Positions 1 through 8,062 are shown, counted from the stretch's first letter. The stretch is 43,631 nt of DNA from Synechococcus sp. Cruz-7E5 (GCF_024345995.1 NZ_JAGQCE010000019.1:1-43631), one strand, 5' to 3'. Made by a program: numbers and translations. Notes: a model not told the origin generated them from the letters alone.

Positions 1-143
1 CTGAGGACCCTGAATTCGAGACCTTCTACACGAAGAACATTCTTCTGAACGAAGGACTGCGTGCCTGGATGGCACCGGCCGACCAGCCGCATGAAAACTT
101 CGTATTCCCTGAAGAGGTCCTGCCCCGCGGCAACGCTCTCTGA
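1..143 (+). CDS. psbD: Photosystem II D2 protein, C-terminal end (partial)
   Basis: The first 46 codons (reading from base 3, TGA at 141-143) encode the C-terminus of the photosystem II reaction-centre protein D2, ending in the family signature [17 protein letters not shown], with [18 protein letters not shown] before it. D2 binds the P680 chlorophylls, pheophytin, QA and non-heme iron in the thylakoid membrane; only the lumenal tail is in the window. The ending separates D2 from D1. In cyanobacteria one psbD copy normally overlaps psbC; here no psbC frame follows and a terminator lies about 65 bases on. This is therefore probably the second, monocistronic psbD copy (inference). Confidence 0.95.
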
Positions 144-210
144 TCTCTGCCTTGAGACCCTGAAACCCGAGCCCTCTGGTCGGGTCCAGCCTCATCTCTT
201 CGGATCATCA

Positions 211-235
211 AGGCGCCCTGCTGGGCGCCTTTTTT
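211..235 (+). terminator. Intrinsic terminator after psbD
   Basis: A perfect 8-bp stem (AGGCGCCC / GGGCGCCT) with a TGCT loop is followed directly by six T. This is a classic rho-independent terminator. It closes the psbD transcript and supports psbD being monocistronic here. Confidence 0.9.
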
Positions 236-371
236 GTTGGATGTCCCATTGGGTAATGGCCGTCCTCCGCCGATGACGAGCTCAGGATGGTGATGCCTGT
301 GCTGCCCAGCTCATCAGCTCTCGCCAGGCCGGGAGATTCCCCTAGATTCACGGCGTTCCGTCAGCAGTGTC

Positions 372-512
372 GTGGAGCAGGTCTTCAGGCCCAGTGCCCG
401 ATCAGCCCGCTTCGAAAACGTCACCGGCTGGCTTTATCCCCCCAAGGAGGAGGTGCCCGTGAGCCACAGTTCCATGACCCAGGGTCTGCTGATCGCGGAG
501 AACGCCGGTTGA
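372..512 (+). CDS. Possible small protein, 46 aa, unknown
   Basis: An open frame from GTG 372 to TGA 512 encodes a 46-residue peptide beginning VEQVFRPSARSARFENVTGW and ending TQGLLIAENAG. Its codons are of the type used by the neighbouring genes (GAG CAG GTC TTC, GCC CGC TTC, GTC ACC GGC), and its third positions are mostly G or C, unlike the longer overlapping frame at 287-532. A TAGATT hexamer at 343-348 could be a -10 box about 25 bases before the start. An internal AAGGAGGAGG (444-453) stands before GTG 459, so a 17-residue product is an alternative. No signal peptide or membrane segment is evident. I do not recognise the protein, and it could be non-coding leader sequence. Confidence 0.4.
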   Translation: MEQVFRPSARSARFENVTGWLYPPKEEVPVSHSSMTQGLLIAENAG

Positions 513-567
513 TTTCGGCGCCTGTTTCCTGATCAATCGGTTCCGCGCCATAGCGGACCCGGCGAAC

Positions 568-605
568 GCCCCCGCTGCTGCGCTCTTTAGCACGGCAGCG
601 GGGGC
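568..605. repeat. Perfect 11-bp hairpin between convergent frames
   Basis: GCCCCCGCTGC (568-578) and GCAGCGGGGGC (595-605) form a perfect GC-rich stem with a 16-base loop. It lies between the end of the small + frame at 512 and the end of the minus-strand gene at 629. Neither strand has a proper T-run after it, so it may be a weak bidirectional terminator or an RNA 3'-end stabiliser. Apart from this, 513-628 holds nothing recognisable. Confidence 0.5.
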
Positions 606-628
606 ATCGTTCTTGGACCGCATTTGAT

Positions 629-2341
629 TCAGTCGGGGTGGCTATTGAGCTGCTGCTGGATCGAGCCGATCAGTTCCTCGAGCTGGCGTCGCGCTGGCAT
701 CACATCAGGCTGGTTCCGCTGCAGGAGCACCACCCCATCGGAGAAGGCCCGCACCCCGTAGGGCTCAGGCAGGGAACTCAGCGCTTCGAGGCTGTTCTCC
801 AGGGCTTCACGATCGCTGGGGAAGGCCACTTCGTAGCGGCGCAACCAATCGAGATCGACGGCGATCCAGTCGACGGCATTGTCGCGGCCCTGGCGATCTC
901 GGTAGATCACCCCGTTCGGGAAGCGGATCAGCACCGGCCTCTGGGCCAGGTGGGGAATCAGGGGGGTGGTGGCGGCCACGCTGGCGCCATCAGGGATCAG
1001 CCTGAGCAGGTCGCGGGCGTTGGCCCCGTGGCTCCACTGGCGCGGCGGGGAGCTGTAGACCCAGGGATCGATGCTGTCAGGAATCAGGAACGAGAGGCTG
1101 CGATTGGGGTTGGCCAGCAGGGTGAACAGCAGGGAGAGCGCGATGCAGCCGCTCCACACCCGCCGCAGGCGCCGGCGCGCGAAGGTCTGGGGATGGCGGC
1201 TCCACCACTCGATCGCCCCGGCGAACAGCCCGGGCACCACCAGCAGCGCGTAGCGGAGGTTGATCGAGAGTGGATTGTTCGATCCCTGCGCTAGCAGCAG
1301 GCCCAGCAGGGGCAGGCCCATCAGCAGCCAGCTGTCGAGGCTGATCAGCGGCACCAGCATCAGGGGCAGACCCTGGGCCAGCAGATAGCGCAGGGTCTCC
1401 CCTGGCGGCCAGATCAGCTCCCGCAGCACCACCAACGGCTGACCGAGGGCCTTGAGCAGCACTTCCAGGCTGCTGGCCTGCTCCGCATCATCGAGGTACT
1501 GGCCGAAGTTTTCGACCATGAAGCGGCGCGAGTTGTCGTCGCTGAAGAGCGGCATCAGCACGTTGGTCACCAGCAGCACCCAGCCCAGACCCATCACGGC
1601 CAGCCCCAGGGCCAGGGGCCAGCGCTGGCGTTGACGCACAAGAATCCAGAGGCTGACCCCCACCAGCAGCACGCCGGTGTCTTCCCGAATCATCGGCACC
1701 GCCAGCGCCGCCAGCGCCACCAGCCACCAGTTGCGGCGCTGCAGTCCATACCAGAGCAGCAGGACGGCCAGGGGCAGCTGGGACAGGTCGGTGAAGTTCC
1801 CCAAGGTGGGGCCGATCACGGCATTGGCGCCGAAGAAGCTGCAGGCCAGGAAGGCGGCCAGCCACGGATCCTCCAGCCGTTCCCGGGCAATGCGGTGCAG
1901 CACCAGTCCGGCGGCCGTCATCAGGCCGACCTGCACCAGCGGCAGGGCCCAGATCCCCAGCAGCCCCACCAGTGGCACCCAGAGCAGCAGGGCTGGTGTG
2001 AAGTGCTGGCCCAGTCGGTGATAGCCCAGGGATGGAGGTTCCCCGGCGTGGATCACGTTGGTGGACAGCTGGGAAGAGAGGGTGCTCTCGAAGGGATGGC
2101 CGTGCAGGCCGCTCCAGATCGTCTGCAGGAATATGCCCTGGTCGTAGGAGGCGGTGAGCACCTGCAGACGCCACCACTGCAGCAGCAGCCCCGTCAGCGC
2201 AAACAGCGCCGCCGCCACCAGCACGGTTCGCTCAGCCTGGACCTGCTCAGGGGGCTTGAGGGGCAGGGGTCTTGGCTTCTCCTGCACAGATCCAGCGTTG
2301 CCAGCTGTCGCCACCGCGAGCTTCCAGGTCACAGGTGGCAT
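629..2341 (-). CDS. DUF2079-type polytopic membrane protein
   Basis: A protein of about 570 residues with many hydrophobic segments. Near residue 65 it has the pattern YDQGIFLQTIWSGLHGHPF, followed by LGQHFTPALLLWVPLV, which fits the DUF2079 family of predicted membrane proteins related to GT-C glycosyltransferases. The acceptor and donor are unknown. It is the last of three membrane genes on this strand and overlaps the preceding gene by 95 bases if ATG 2341 is used. GTG codons at 2287 and 2224 are alternative starts, and the conserved region begins only after about residue 40, so the N-terminus is uncertain. The operon suggests a role in lipid-linked sugar transfer to envelope polysaccharide (inference). 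Confidence 0.8.
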   Translation of the reverse strand: MPPVTWKLAVATAGNAGSVQEKPRPLPLKPPEQVQAERTVLVAAALFALTGLLLQWWRLQVLTASYDQGIFLQTIWSGLHGHPFESTLSSQLSTNVIHAGEPPSLGYHRLGQHFTPALLLWVPLVGLLGIWALPLVQVGLMTAAGLVLHRIARERLEDPWLAAFLACSFFGANAVIGPTLGNFTDLSQLPLAVLLLWYGLQRRNWWLVALAALAVPMIREDTGVLLVGVSLWILVRQRQRWPLALGLAVMGLGWVLLVTNVLMPLFSDDNSRRFMVENFGQYLDDAEQASSLEVLLKALGQPLVVLRELIWPPGETLRYLLAQGLPLMLVPLISLDSWLLMGLPLLGLLLAQGSNNPLSINLRYALLVVPGLFAGAIEWWSRHPQTFARRRLRRVWSGCIALSLLFTLLANPNRSLSFLIPDSIDPWVYSSPPRQWSHGANARDLLRLIPDGASVAATTPLIPHLAQRPVLIRFPNGVIYRDRQGRDNAVDWIAVDLDWLRRYEVAFPSDREALENSLEALSSLPEPYGVRAFSDGVVLLQRNQPDVMPARRQLEELIGSIQQQLNSHPD

Positions 2342-3899
2342 CCTGAAGCCGCAGGCGACCAGGGTTGCCGGGCTCCAGTCTGCCGACGCCGTCGACGGGG
2401 CGCAGCAGAACCCTGAAGCGCTTCTGCCAGTGGTCGCGAGGGCTGTCGGGCAGGTTGAACAGCTCCTGCTCTGCGTACCAGCGCAGGCTCGGGCGCTGTC
2501 CCTCGTTGCCGGGCATGTGGATCGGCAGCTTGGCCTTGGGACTGTCGCCCTCGACGCCTCGGGCCAGCTCAGCGGCTGGCAGCACCGACCAGGTTTCGTT
2601 CAGCTCCCAGTTCCAGAACGGACTCAGGAAGAACAGCAGCAGCGAGGCGCTCCAACCGAGCAGCAGCAGCGTCAGCCCCAGTCGTCGCTTGCCCTGGGCC
2701 GGCCGGCTCAGGGCAATCCCCCCCAGCAGCAGACCCAGGCCCGCCGGCAGGGGCAGCCAGCGGAACGACTGCGGGAGCAGCACTGAGGCCAGCAGCAGCA
2801 GCCCCCCCAGTGCGGCCCAGAACCAGGGCAGCCGCCCCAGCAGGCCCCTCGGACGGGGACCTTCCACCAGTCTCGCCAGAATCGGCCCGCAGATCAGGCA
2901 GAAGGGTGGCCAGAGCAGGAGGCTGTACCAGGGCAGCTGGGTCTTCATCGGCAGCACCGTCAGGCTGGCCGCCAGGCTGAGGCCCAGGCTCCAGCGACCC
3001 GCCGGTTGCCTCCTCTCTCTCCAGGCCAGGACCAGGCCGATCGGCCAGAGGGGCAGCCAGGGCCACCCCCCCTCCAGCACCTCCAGCAGCGGCTCTAGTG
3101 GACTGCCGTGGTGCTCTTCCACCGTGGCGGTGAAGCGCAGCAGTCCCTGACCTCCCCACATCAGCAGGGCCTCGGAGCCCCGTTGCAGGCCATGCCAGCC
3201 GTGCCAGGCCATACCCACCGACAGCCCCAGGCCCAGTCCCAGCCCCAGACGCAGCCAGGCCTGCCGATCCAGGTCGCGATCGAGCCAGCGCAACAACAGG
3301 CCCGTAGCCAGCACCGGCAACAGCACCGGAGCCTTCAGCAGCAGCAGCCCACTGCCCCCGGCCCCAGCGATCAGACCACCCACCAGCGCCGTTCGAGGCC
3401 GGGGCCTGGCCAGCAGCAGGCCCAGCCAGAGGAGGGCCATGGCCGTGAGCTGGGCCCCATCGAGCATCGCCAGCCGACCGTGGCGGGCCAGGGGCATCAG
3501 GGTAAGGGCGATGGCTGCCGCCCCCACGGCGGCCAGGGGCTGGCCGGGTCGCAGCCGCAGCTGGATCGCGCCGATCAGCGGCACCAGCAGGCTTGAGACG
3601 ATCGCCGGCGCCAGCCGGATCACCCACTCCGGTGGACGCGTGGTGGCCTCGCCGCTGAGGGCGCGCCAGAGCTGGATCACGCCCGCGATCAGCCAGTGCA
3701 GGCCAGGAGGCTTGTTCAGATAGCTGGATCCCCAGAAGGTCGGCAGCAGGGTTTCGGGCCAGGAGGCCTGGCTGGTCTCGAGGGCCACGCGGGCCACGAT
3801 GCCCTCATCCCAGTCGCGCAGGGGCAGGTTGCCCAGGCCGGCCAGGGCCAGCACCAGGGCCACGGCCCAGAGCCCGAGCAGAGCGCGGCTCACTTTCAT
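2247..3899 (-). CDS. ArnT/PMT-like membrane glycosyltransferase
   Basis: A 550-residue polytopic protein. After the first membrane helix it has LPLRDWDEGIVARVALETSQ and then SYLNKPPGLHWLIAG, the acidic first-loop motif and KPP-type motif of ArnT/PMT (GT83/GT39) enzymes. These transfer sugars from polyprenyl-phosphate carriers on the outer face of the membrane. The remainder is a long run of hydrophobic helices plus a soluble C-terminal part of about 110 residues. The start at ATG 3899 is well supported because it overlaps the upstream stop as TGATG, implying translational coupling. The open frame reaches further upstream, to 4163, but that part is a shadow of the neighbouring gene. The substrate cannot be inferred. 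Confidence 0.85.
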   Translation of the reverse strand: MKVSRALLGLWAVALVLALAGLGNLPLRDWDEGIVARVALETSQASWPETLLPTFWGSSYLNKPPGLHWLIAGVIQLWRALSGEATTRPPEWVIRLAPAIVSSLLVPLIGAIQLRLRPGQPLAAVGAAAIALTLMPLARHGRLAMLDGAQLTAMALLWLGLLLARPRPRTALVGGLIAGAGGSGLLLLKAPVLLPVLATGLLLRWLDRDLDRQAWLRLGLGLGLGLSVGMAWHGWHGLQRGSEALLMWGGQGLLRFTATVEEHHGSPLEPLLEVLEGGWPWLPLWPIGLVLAWRERRQPAGRWSLGLSLAASLTVLPMKTQLPWYSLLLWPPFCLICGPILARLVEGPRPRGLLGRLPWFWAALGGLLLLASVLLPQSFRWLPLPAGLGLLLGGIALSRPAQGKRRLGLTLLLLGWSASLLLFFLSPFWNWELNETWSVLPAAELARGVEGDSPKAKLPIHMPGNEGQRPSLRWYAEQELFNLPDSPRDHWQKRFRVLLRPVDGVGRLEPGNPGRLRLQDATCDLEARGGDSWQRWICAGEAKTPAPQAP

Positions 3900-5947
3900 C
3901 ACTTGTCCTTGTTCAGCTGGTCGGTCACCCTGCGGGTTGCCTGGGGAACCGAACGCAAGGCCCGCTGCAGACTGAAGGGATCTGCCAGGAGGGCGCCGCT
4001 CACATCGGCGAGGGCGTTGAGCACAGGCTCCTGATGCCCACGGGTCGCCGCGGTGGCCACGGCATGGGCGCGCCAGGGATTCCAGCCGGCCAGCAGCACC
4101 ACACTGCGGTACGCCGGCGGCCAGGGGTTCGCTGGCTCCAGGGTCTGCAACCTGCTGAACCACTGATCTGCCTGGAAGGGGCGGTTGCGCAGCACGGCCA
4201 GTAATGCCAGCGCCCAGAGGGCGTCCCGATCGCCGGGATCGGAGCGCAGGCGCTGCTCGGCCCAGTCGATCACCCGCCCCTGGTAGTGCCAGTGGCCATC
4301 GAGCTGGTGTTGGGGGCCGATGGCTTCGAACACAGGCGCCAGCCCGGCCGGGCCCCGCTCCAGACCGGAGGCCAGCTCAATGAACCTGCGATCGAAGCGC
4401 GTCGTGGCGGGCACGGGCTGGCGGCGGGTCCAGAGCTCAACGGGTTCGCCGTCGCTCCAGGGCCAGCGGCCCACCAGCCGGAAGCGGGAGTCCTGGCGGA
4501 TCGCACTGGCCAGCTTCCGTGAGGCTTCCCGTCGCATGCCTGCCTCGCCGGTGGTGAGCAGGACCCACTCCGCCTGATCCAGCACCAGCTCGCGCTCCCT
4601 GGGCTGCCGGCCGAGCTGCCGGGCCACGATCTGCCCCCCCCGGGCCCGCCCGAAAACCGTGGCGGTGTGCTCGTTGAGCTCGGCGGCATTGGGGAGCATC
4701 ACCAGGGTGCGGGGCTGATCACCCACCTGCTGGCGCATGGTGTCCATCACGTCTGGCAGGGGTGAGCGGGGTTGCCAGCGGATTTCGCCGGCCTGGGCTG
4801 TCACCGCGCTGCCGGCACTGGCCGCCAGCCCTGCGGCCAGGGCAGCCCAGCTGGCGCGTCTCCAGCCCTGCCTGAGCAAGGCCTGCCCCAGCTGCCACCA
4901 GCCCCAGCTCAGGAGCAGCACCAGCAGGGGCAGCACCGGGGTGATGTAGCGGGGATCCTTGTTGGGGCTGAGGGTGGTGAACAGCCAGCCACTGAGACCG
5001 CAGCCGATCAACCAGCGCCAGCCCCAGCCGCCCTGAGTCCGGTCCGTCCCATCGGCGGGCTGCGGCTGCGGGCAGTCCCGGCGCCATGGCCAGGCGGCGT
5101 GCAGGGCCAACAGCGTGCCTGCCAGGGCTGGCACGCTGTTGGCCAGTCCCAGCTGCTGGGGCCAGAGCCTGGGGTACCAGAGCAGGCTGGCCAGGCTGAA
5201 CGCTGGCGGGTCACCCTCCTGGGCGGCCGACTCAAGCACCGCCCGGTTGGTGCCGCCGATCGTGGTTATCCAGTTGTGCTGCAGCCAGGGGAGCACGAGG
5301 GTGAGCACCAGCGCCAGGGCGGCCAGCGCCTGCCAGCGCCGCCGGGCTCGCCCCAGCCCCCGCAGAGCCACCCACAGGGCCGGGGGGAGCAGCACCAGCA
5401 AAGCGCTCTGTTTCACCAGCACGGCCGCCGCCAGCGCCAGGGCCGCGACGGCGGCCTGGTGCCAGCGCCCCCCCCTGGGGTCGGGCGACGCCCAGCGCCC
5501 CAGCAGCCAAAGCGCCAGCACGCTGGTGGCGGCGAGTGGCAGATCGAGGGTGAAATCCAGCCGCAGGCTGAGCAGGGCCGGGGTGGTGGTTGTCAGGGCG
5601 GCCGCCAGAAGGCCGAAACCCGGCGAAACCAGTTGGCGGCCCCAACAGGCCACGCTCACCAGCAGCAGTCCCTGCCAGAGCGCCAGGGCCGCGCTGGCCT
5701 GATCGGGGCTGTCGCCCGATAGAGCGATCACCGAGCCATTCACCAGGCTCGCCAGCGGCGGCACCTTTGGGGAGAGATCGAGCAGACCCTGCCAGCCCGG
5801 CCAGGCTCCACCGGGAAGCAGGCCGAGGGCGCGGCCATGGTCCACGGCGCTGTTGAGGTAGTCGGCCTGATCCCAGGCCGGCAACCGCTGGTCCAGCTGC
5901 AACCAGAGCTGGTCGGCCAGGCTGCCAGCCAGCCAGATGGCGGCCAC
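3899..5947 (-). CDS. Membrane glycosyltransferase, GT-C/PMT type, with long C-terminal domain
   Basis: A 682-residue protein. Near the N-terminus RLPAWDQADYLNSAVDHGR places an Asp in the first periplasmic loop, as in GT-C dolichyl/undecaprenyl-phosphate sugar transferases. Hydrophobic helices run to about residue 380, with SPNKDPRYITPVLPLLVLL near 310-330. The last roughly 300 residues are soluble and partly TPR-like. The start is GTG 5947; there is no ATG or other GTG in frame before an upstream TGA. The first helix may begin slightly upstream, so a non-standard start is possible. It leads the three-gene minus-strand cluster and is divergent from the first porin across 186 bases in which I see no clear promoter. 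Confidence 0.82.
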   Translation of the reverse strand: MAAIWLAGSLADQLWLQLDQRLPAWDQADYLNSAVDHGRALGLLPGGAWPGWQGLLDLSPKVPPLASLVNGSVIALSGDSPDQASAALALWQGLLLVSVACWGRQLVSPGFGLLAAALTTTTPALLSLRLDFTLDLPLAATSVLALWLLGRWASPDPRGGRWHQAAVAALALAAAVLVKQSALLVLLPPALWVALRGLGRARRRWQALAALALVLTLVLPWLQHNWITTIGGTNRAVLESAAQEGDPPAFSLASLLWYPRLWPQQLGLANSVPALAGTLLALHAAWPWRRDCPQPQPADGTDRTQGGWGWRWLIGCGLSGWLFTTLSPNKDPRYITPVLPLLVLLLSWGWWQLGQALLRQGWRRASWAALAAGLAASAGSAVTAQAGEIRWQPRSPLPDVMDTMRQQVGDQPRTLVMLPNAAELNEHTATVFGRARGGQIVARQLGRQPRERELVLDQAEWVLLTTGEAGMRREASRKLASAIRQDSRFRLVGRWPWSDGEPVELWTRRQPVPATTRFDRRFIELASGLERGPAGLAPVFEAIGPQHQLDGHWHYQGRVIDWAEQRLRSDPGDRDALWALALLAVLRNRPFQADQWFSRLQTLEPANPWPPAYRSVVLLAGWNPWRAHAVATAATRGHQEPVLNALADVSGALLADPFSLQRALRSVPQATRRVTDQLNKDK

Positions 5948-6119
5948 GGCCAGCCACCACAGCCAGGGGCGTTGGGACCGGGTGTTCAGGGCCTTGGCGG
6001 CGGTTCAGGCCACTTTGGACCAGTTGCCGTCCCTGCAGCCGTTGTGCTTTCTGTCACACCTGCACGGGCCGCCTGCTGGACTTGGGGCGATTCTTCATGG
6101 CAGGCGCATTGCGCCAACT

Positions 6120-6129
6120 TGTGTGAGGA
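6120..6129 (+). promoter_or_regulatory. Shine-Dalgarno of porin 1 with Yfr1-complementary GUGUGAGG
   Basis: TGTGTGAGGA lies 4 bases before the ATG of the first porin and contains its GAGG ribosome binding core. GTGTGAGG (6121-6128) is the exact complement of CCUCACAC, the core of the conserved single-stranded motif of the cyanobacterial sRNA Yfr1. Pairing there would block ribosome binding. In Prochlorococcus, Yfr1 is known to act on outer-membrane porin mRNAs. The ten bases 6120-6129 are also exactly complementary to 7810-7819 in the 3' UTR of the same gene. Confidence 0.7.
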
Positions 6130-6133
6130 CCCC

Positions 6134-7756
6134 ATGAAATTCTTCCGGCAATTGCTGCTGGCACCTGTCGCCCTCGGACTGATGGCCCCCGTGGCCGCCA
6201 CAGCCGGCGAAATGAACCTGGACGGCATCAACCAGTACGCCGCCTCCGAGGACCAGGTCACCAGCATCACCCAGTTTTCCGACGTGCAGCCCACCGAGTG
6301 GGCCTACCAGGCACTCTCGAACCTGATCGAGCGCTACGGCTGCGTCGCTGGCTACCCCGATGGCACCTTCCGTGGCAAGAAGCCGCTGAGCCGCTGGGAA
6401 GCCGCCGCTCTGCTCAACGCCTGCCTCGATCGGATCACCGAGGTGACCGATGAGCTGCGCCGCCTGCTCAAGGAGTTCGAGAAGGAACTCGCCATCCTGC
6501 GCGGCCGCGTCGACAACCTCGAGGCCAAGGTCGGTGAGCTGGAGGCCAACCAGTTCTCCACCACCACCAAGCTGCGTGGTGTGGCCACTTTCACCATCGG
6601 CGCCAACAGCTTCGGTGGCAGTGCCCGTGTCCTGGGTGACAACACCGGACTCCCCAACAGCCTCAACCCCACGCTGGCCGACGTCGCTGCAGCTCAGCAA
6701 GGCGCCACCGCCTTCAACTACAACCTCGACCTCTTCCTCGACACCAGCTTCACCGGTAAGGACCTGCTGCGCACCCGTCTGCGTGCCGGTAACTTCGGCT
6801 CCAGCCCCTGGGGTGCCGCAAACCCTGACAACCTGGTCGGCCTGAACGCCTTCGAGATTGCCTTTGAGGGTGCCAGTGGCGCCGATTCCGTCGAAGTCAA
6901 CCGCCTCTTCTACCAATTCCCCCTGGGAAGCAGCTTCACCGCCACGGTGGGTGCAAAGGTTCGTCAGGACGACATGCTGGCCTTCTGGCCCAGCGTGTAC
7001 CCAGCTGATACCGTCCTCGACATCTTCACCTACGGCGGCGCTCCCGGCGCTTACCCCCTGACCCTCGGCTCCGGTGGTGGCCTGTGGTGGAAGAGCGGCG
7101 GCTTCAGCATCAGTGCCAACTATGTGGCCGTCAACGGCAACGTGGGTAACCCCAACATCGGTGGCATCGGCACCGACGGTTCCGCCCAGACCGGCACCGC
7201 CCAGATCGCCTGGAACAACGAGAACTTCGGTATCGCGGCCGCCTACACCTACACCACCCCCCAGGGCGGTCTGGCTGGCCTCTACGGCGGTAACGGCACC
7301 CCCCTGGCCAACCTCGGGTATGCCCTCTCCGACAGCGTCAACTCAGTTGGCATCAGCGGTTACTGGCAGCCCTCCAACTCCGGTTGGCTCCCCTCGATCA
7401 GCACCGGCTGGGGTCTGAACGCCCACAGTTCCGACACCTTCGATCAGATCGACGGTGCCCAGACTCAGTCCTGGTACGTGGGTCTGCAGTGGTCCGACGT
7501 CTTCATCAAGGGCAATTCCTTTGGTATGGCCGTGGGTCAACCCACCTTCTTCACCAAGTCGGGTGATGGCGACATCATCGAGGCCAACGACGGCAACTAT
7601 GCCTGGGAGTGGTGGTACAAGTTCCAGGTGACCGACAACATCTCGATCACCCCAGCGCTCTTCTACCTCAGCGTGCCCCTTGGTCAGCTGCAGAAGAACA
7701 GCAGCGACACCTTCGACAACTTCGGTGGCCTGGTCAAGACCACCTTCAAGTTCTGA
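6134..7756 (+). CDS. SLH-domain outer-membrane porin 1 (OprB/Som family)
   Basis: A 540-residue secreted protein. Residues 1-24 are a signal peptide (MKFFRQLLLAPVALGLMAPV, cleavage near ATAG). Residues about 45-100 form an SLH domain (FSDVQPTEWAYQALSNLIER, YPDGTFRGKKPLSRWEAAAL) that binds peptidoglycan-linked polymer in the periplasm. Residues 103-138 are a heptad-rich coiled coil. From about 145 a beta-barrel of alternating polar and hydrophobic strands ends in the terminal Phe (KTTFKF) needed for outer-membrane assembly. This is the Som/cyanobacterial OprB porin plan, a major passive channel for small solutes and ions. The open frame extends upstream to 5837, but ATG 6134 has a proper RBS and signal peptide. 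A close paralogue follows at 8104. Confidence 0.95.
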   Translation: MKFFRQLLLAPVALGLMAPVAATAGEMNLDGINQYAASEDQVTSITQFSDVQPTEWAYQALSNLIERYGCVAGYPDGTFRGKKPLSRWEAAALLNACLDRITEVTDELRRLLKEFEKELAILRGRVDNLEAKVGELEANQFSTTTKLRGVATFTIGANSFGGSARVLGDNTGLPNSLNPTLADVAAAQQGATAFNYNLDLFLDTSFTGKDLLRTRLRAGNFGSSPWGAANPDNLVGLNAFEIAFEGASGADSVEVNRLFYQFPLGSSFTATVGAKVRQDDMLAFWPSVYPADTVLDIFTYGGAPGAYPLTLGSGGGLWWKSGGFSISANYVAVNGNVGNPNIGGIGTDGSAQTGTAQIAWNNENFGIAAAYTYTTPQGGLAGLYGGNGTPLANLGYALSDSVNSVGISGYWQPSNSGWLPSISTGWGLNAHSSDTFDQIDGAQTQSWYVGLQWSDVFIKGNSFGMAVGQPTFFTKSGDGDIIEANDGNYAWEWWYKFQVTDNISITPALFYLSVPLGQLQKNSSDTFDNFGGLVKTTFKF

Positions 7757-7795
7757 TCAATTCTGATCAGTTGATCGGTTTCTGCTGATTATCCT

Positions 7796-7834
7796 CCAGC
7801 CAGATCATCTCCTCACACACCTTGATCTGGCTGG
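7796..7834 (+). promoter_or_regulatory. 3'-UTR hairpin presenting a Yfr1-like CUCCUCACAC loop
   Basis: CCAGCCAGATCA (7796-7807) and TGATCTGGCTGG (7823-7834) form a perfect 12-bp stem. The 15-base loop TCTCCTCACACACCT contains CTCCTCACAC, the Yfr1 signature less its first A. The hairpin starts 39 bases after the porin 1 stop and precedes the terminator at 7880. A perfect 12-bp stem presenting this motif is unlikely by chance. The loop could pair with the porin 1 RBS over 10 bases (7810-7819 with 6120-6129) and with the porin 2 RBS over 8. It may act in cis, be released as a 3'-UTR-derived sRNA, or stabilise the 3' end; these roles are inference. Confidence 0.65.
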
Positions 7835-7879
7835 TCCCTAGTTCTGAGCTAATCTGATTCTCAGCAGTACGCCCCTTTG

Positions 7880-7904
7880 GCCGTGGTTCCCACCACGGCT
7901 TTTT
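7880..7904 (+). terminator. Intrinsic terminator after porin 1
   Basis: GCCGTGGT and ACCACGGC form a perfect 8-bp stem with a TCCC loop, followed by five T. It ends the porin 1 transcript, so the two porins are probably separate transcription units. Of the 347 bases between the porins, the rest holds a small hairpin (CCCCTG CGGGA CAGGGG, near 7963-7979) and the porin 2 promoter. Confidence 0.9.
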
Positions 7905-8056
7905 GATGCGCTTTTTTGTATGGCTGCGCTTTTGAGGCCGAGGCGCTGCAGGGCTCCAAATCCCCTGCGGGACAGGGGGTTGCACATAGGTATGTGACCG
8001 TCGACACTCGGGCATGTGTTCGTGGGTGGTGGTCCTAATCCGCCTCTTCGATAAAG

Positions 8057-8062
8057 TATAAA
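8057..8062 (+). promoter_or_regulatory. -10 box of the porin 2 promoter
   Basis: TATAAA sits in an AT-rich island within GC-rich surroundings, 41 bases before the porin 2 ATG. Transcription starting near 8069 would give a leader of about 35 bases that includes the GUGUGAGG site. There is no convincing -35 box at the usual distance, which is common in picocyanobacterial promoters. Confidence 0.6.

Noticed and set aside
144-240. psbC downstream of psbD
   Set aside because: No frame with the CP43 N-terminus overlaps or follows; a terminator is present instead.
287-532. 81-codon frame after psbD
   Set aside because: Its codon use is unlike the neighbours and it overlaps the better-supported frame at 372-512.
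638-1294. Long frames antisense to the membrane genes and to many others
   Set aside because: They are high-GC shadows with Gln/Ala/Gly/Pro/Arg-rich translations and no family features.
5837-6133. N-terminal extension of porin 1 to 5837
   Set aside because: It would cover the divergent glycosyltransferase start and bury the signal peptide; ATG 6134 has an RBS.
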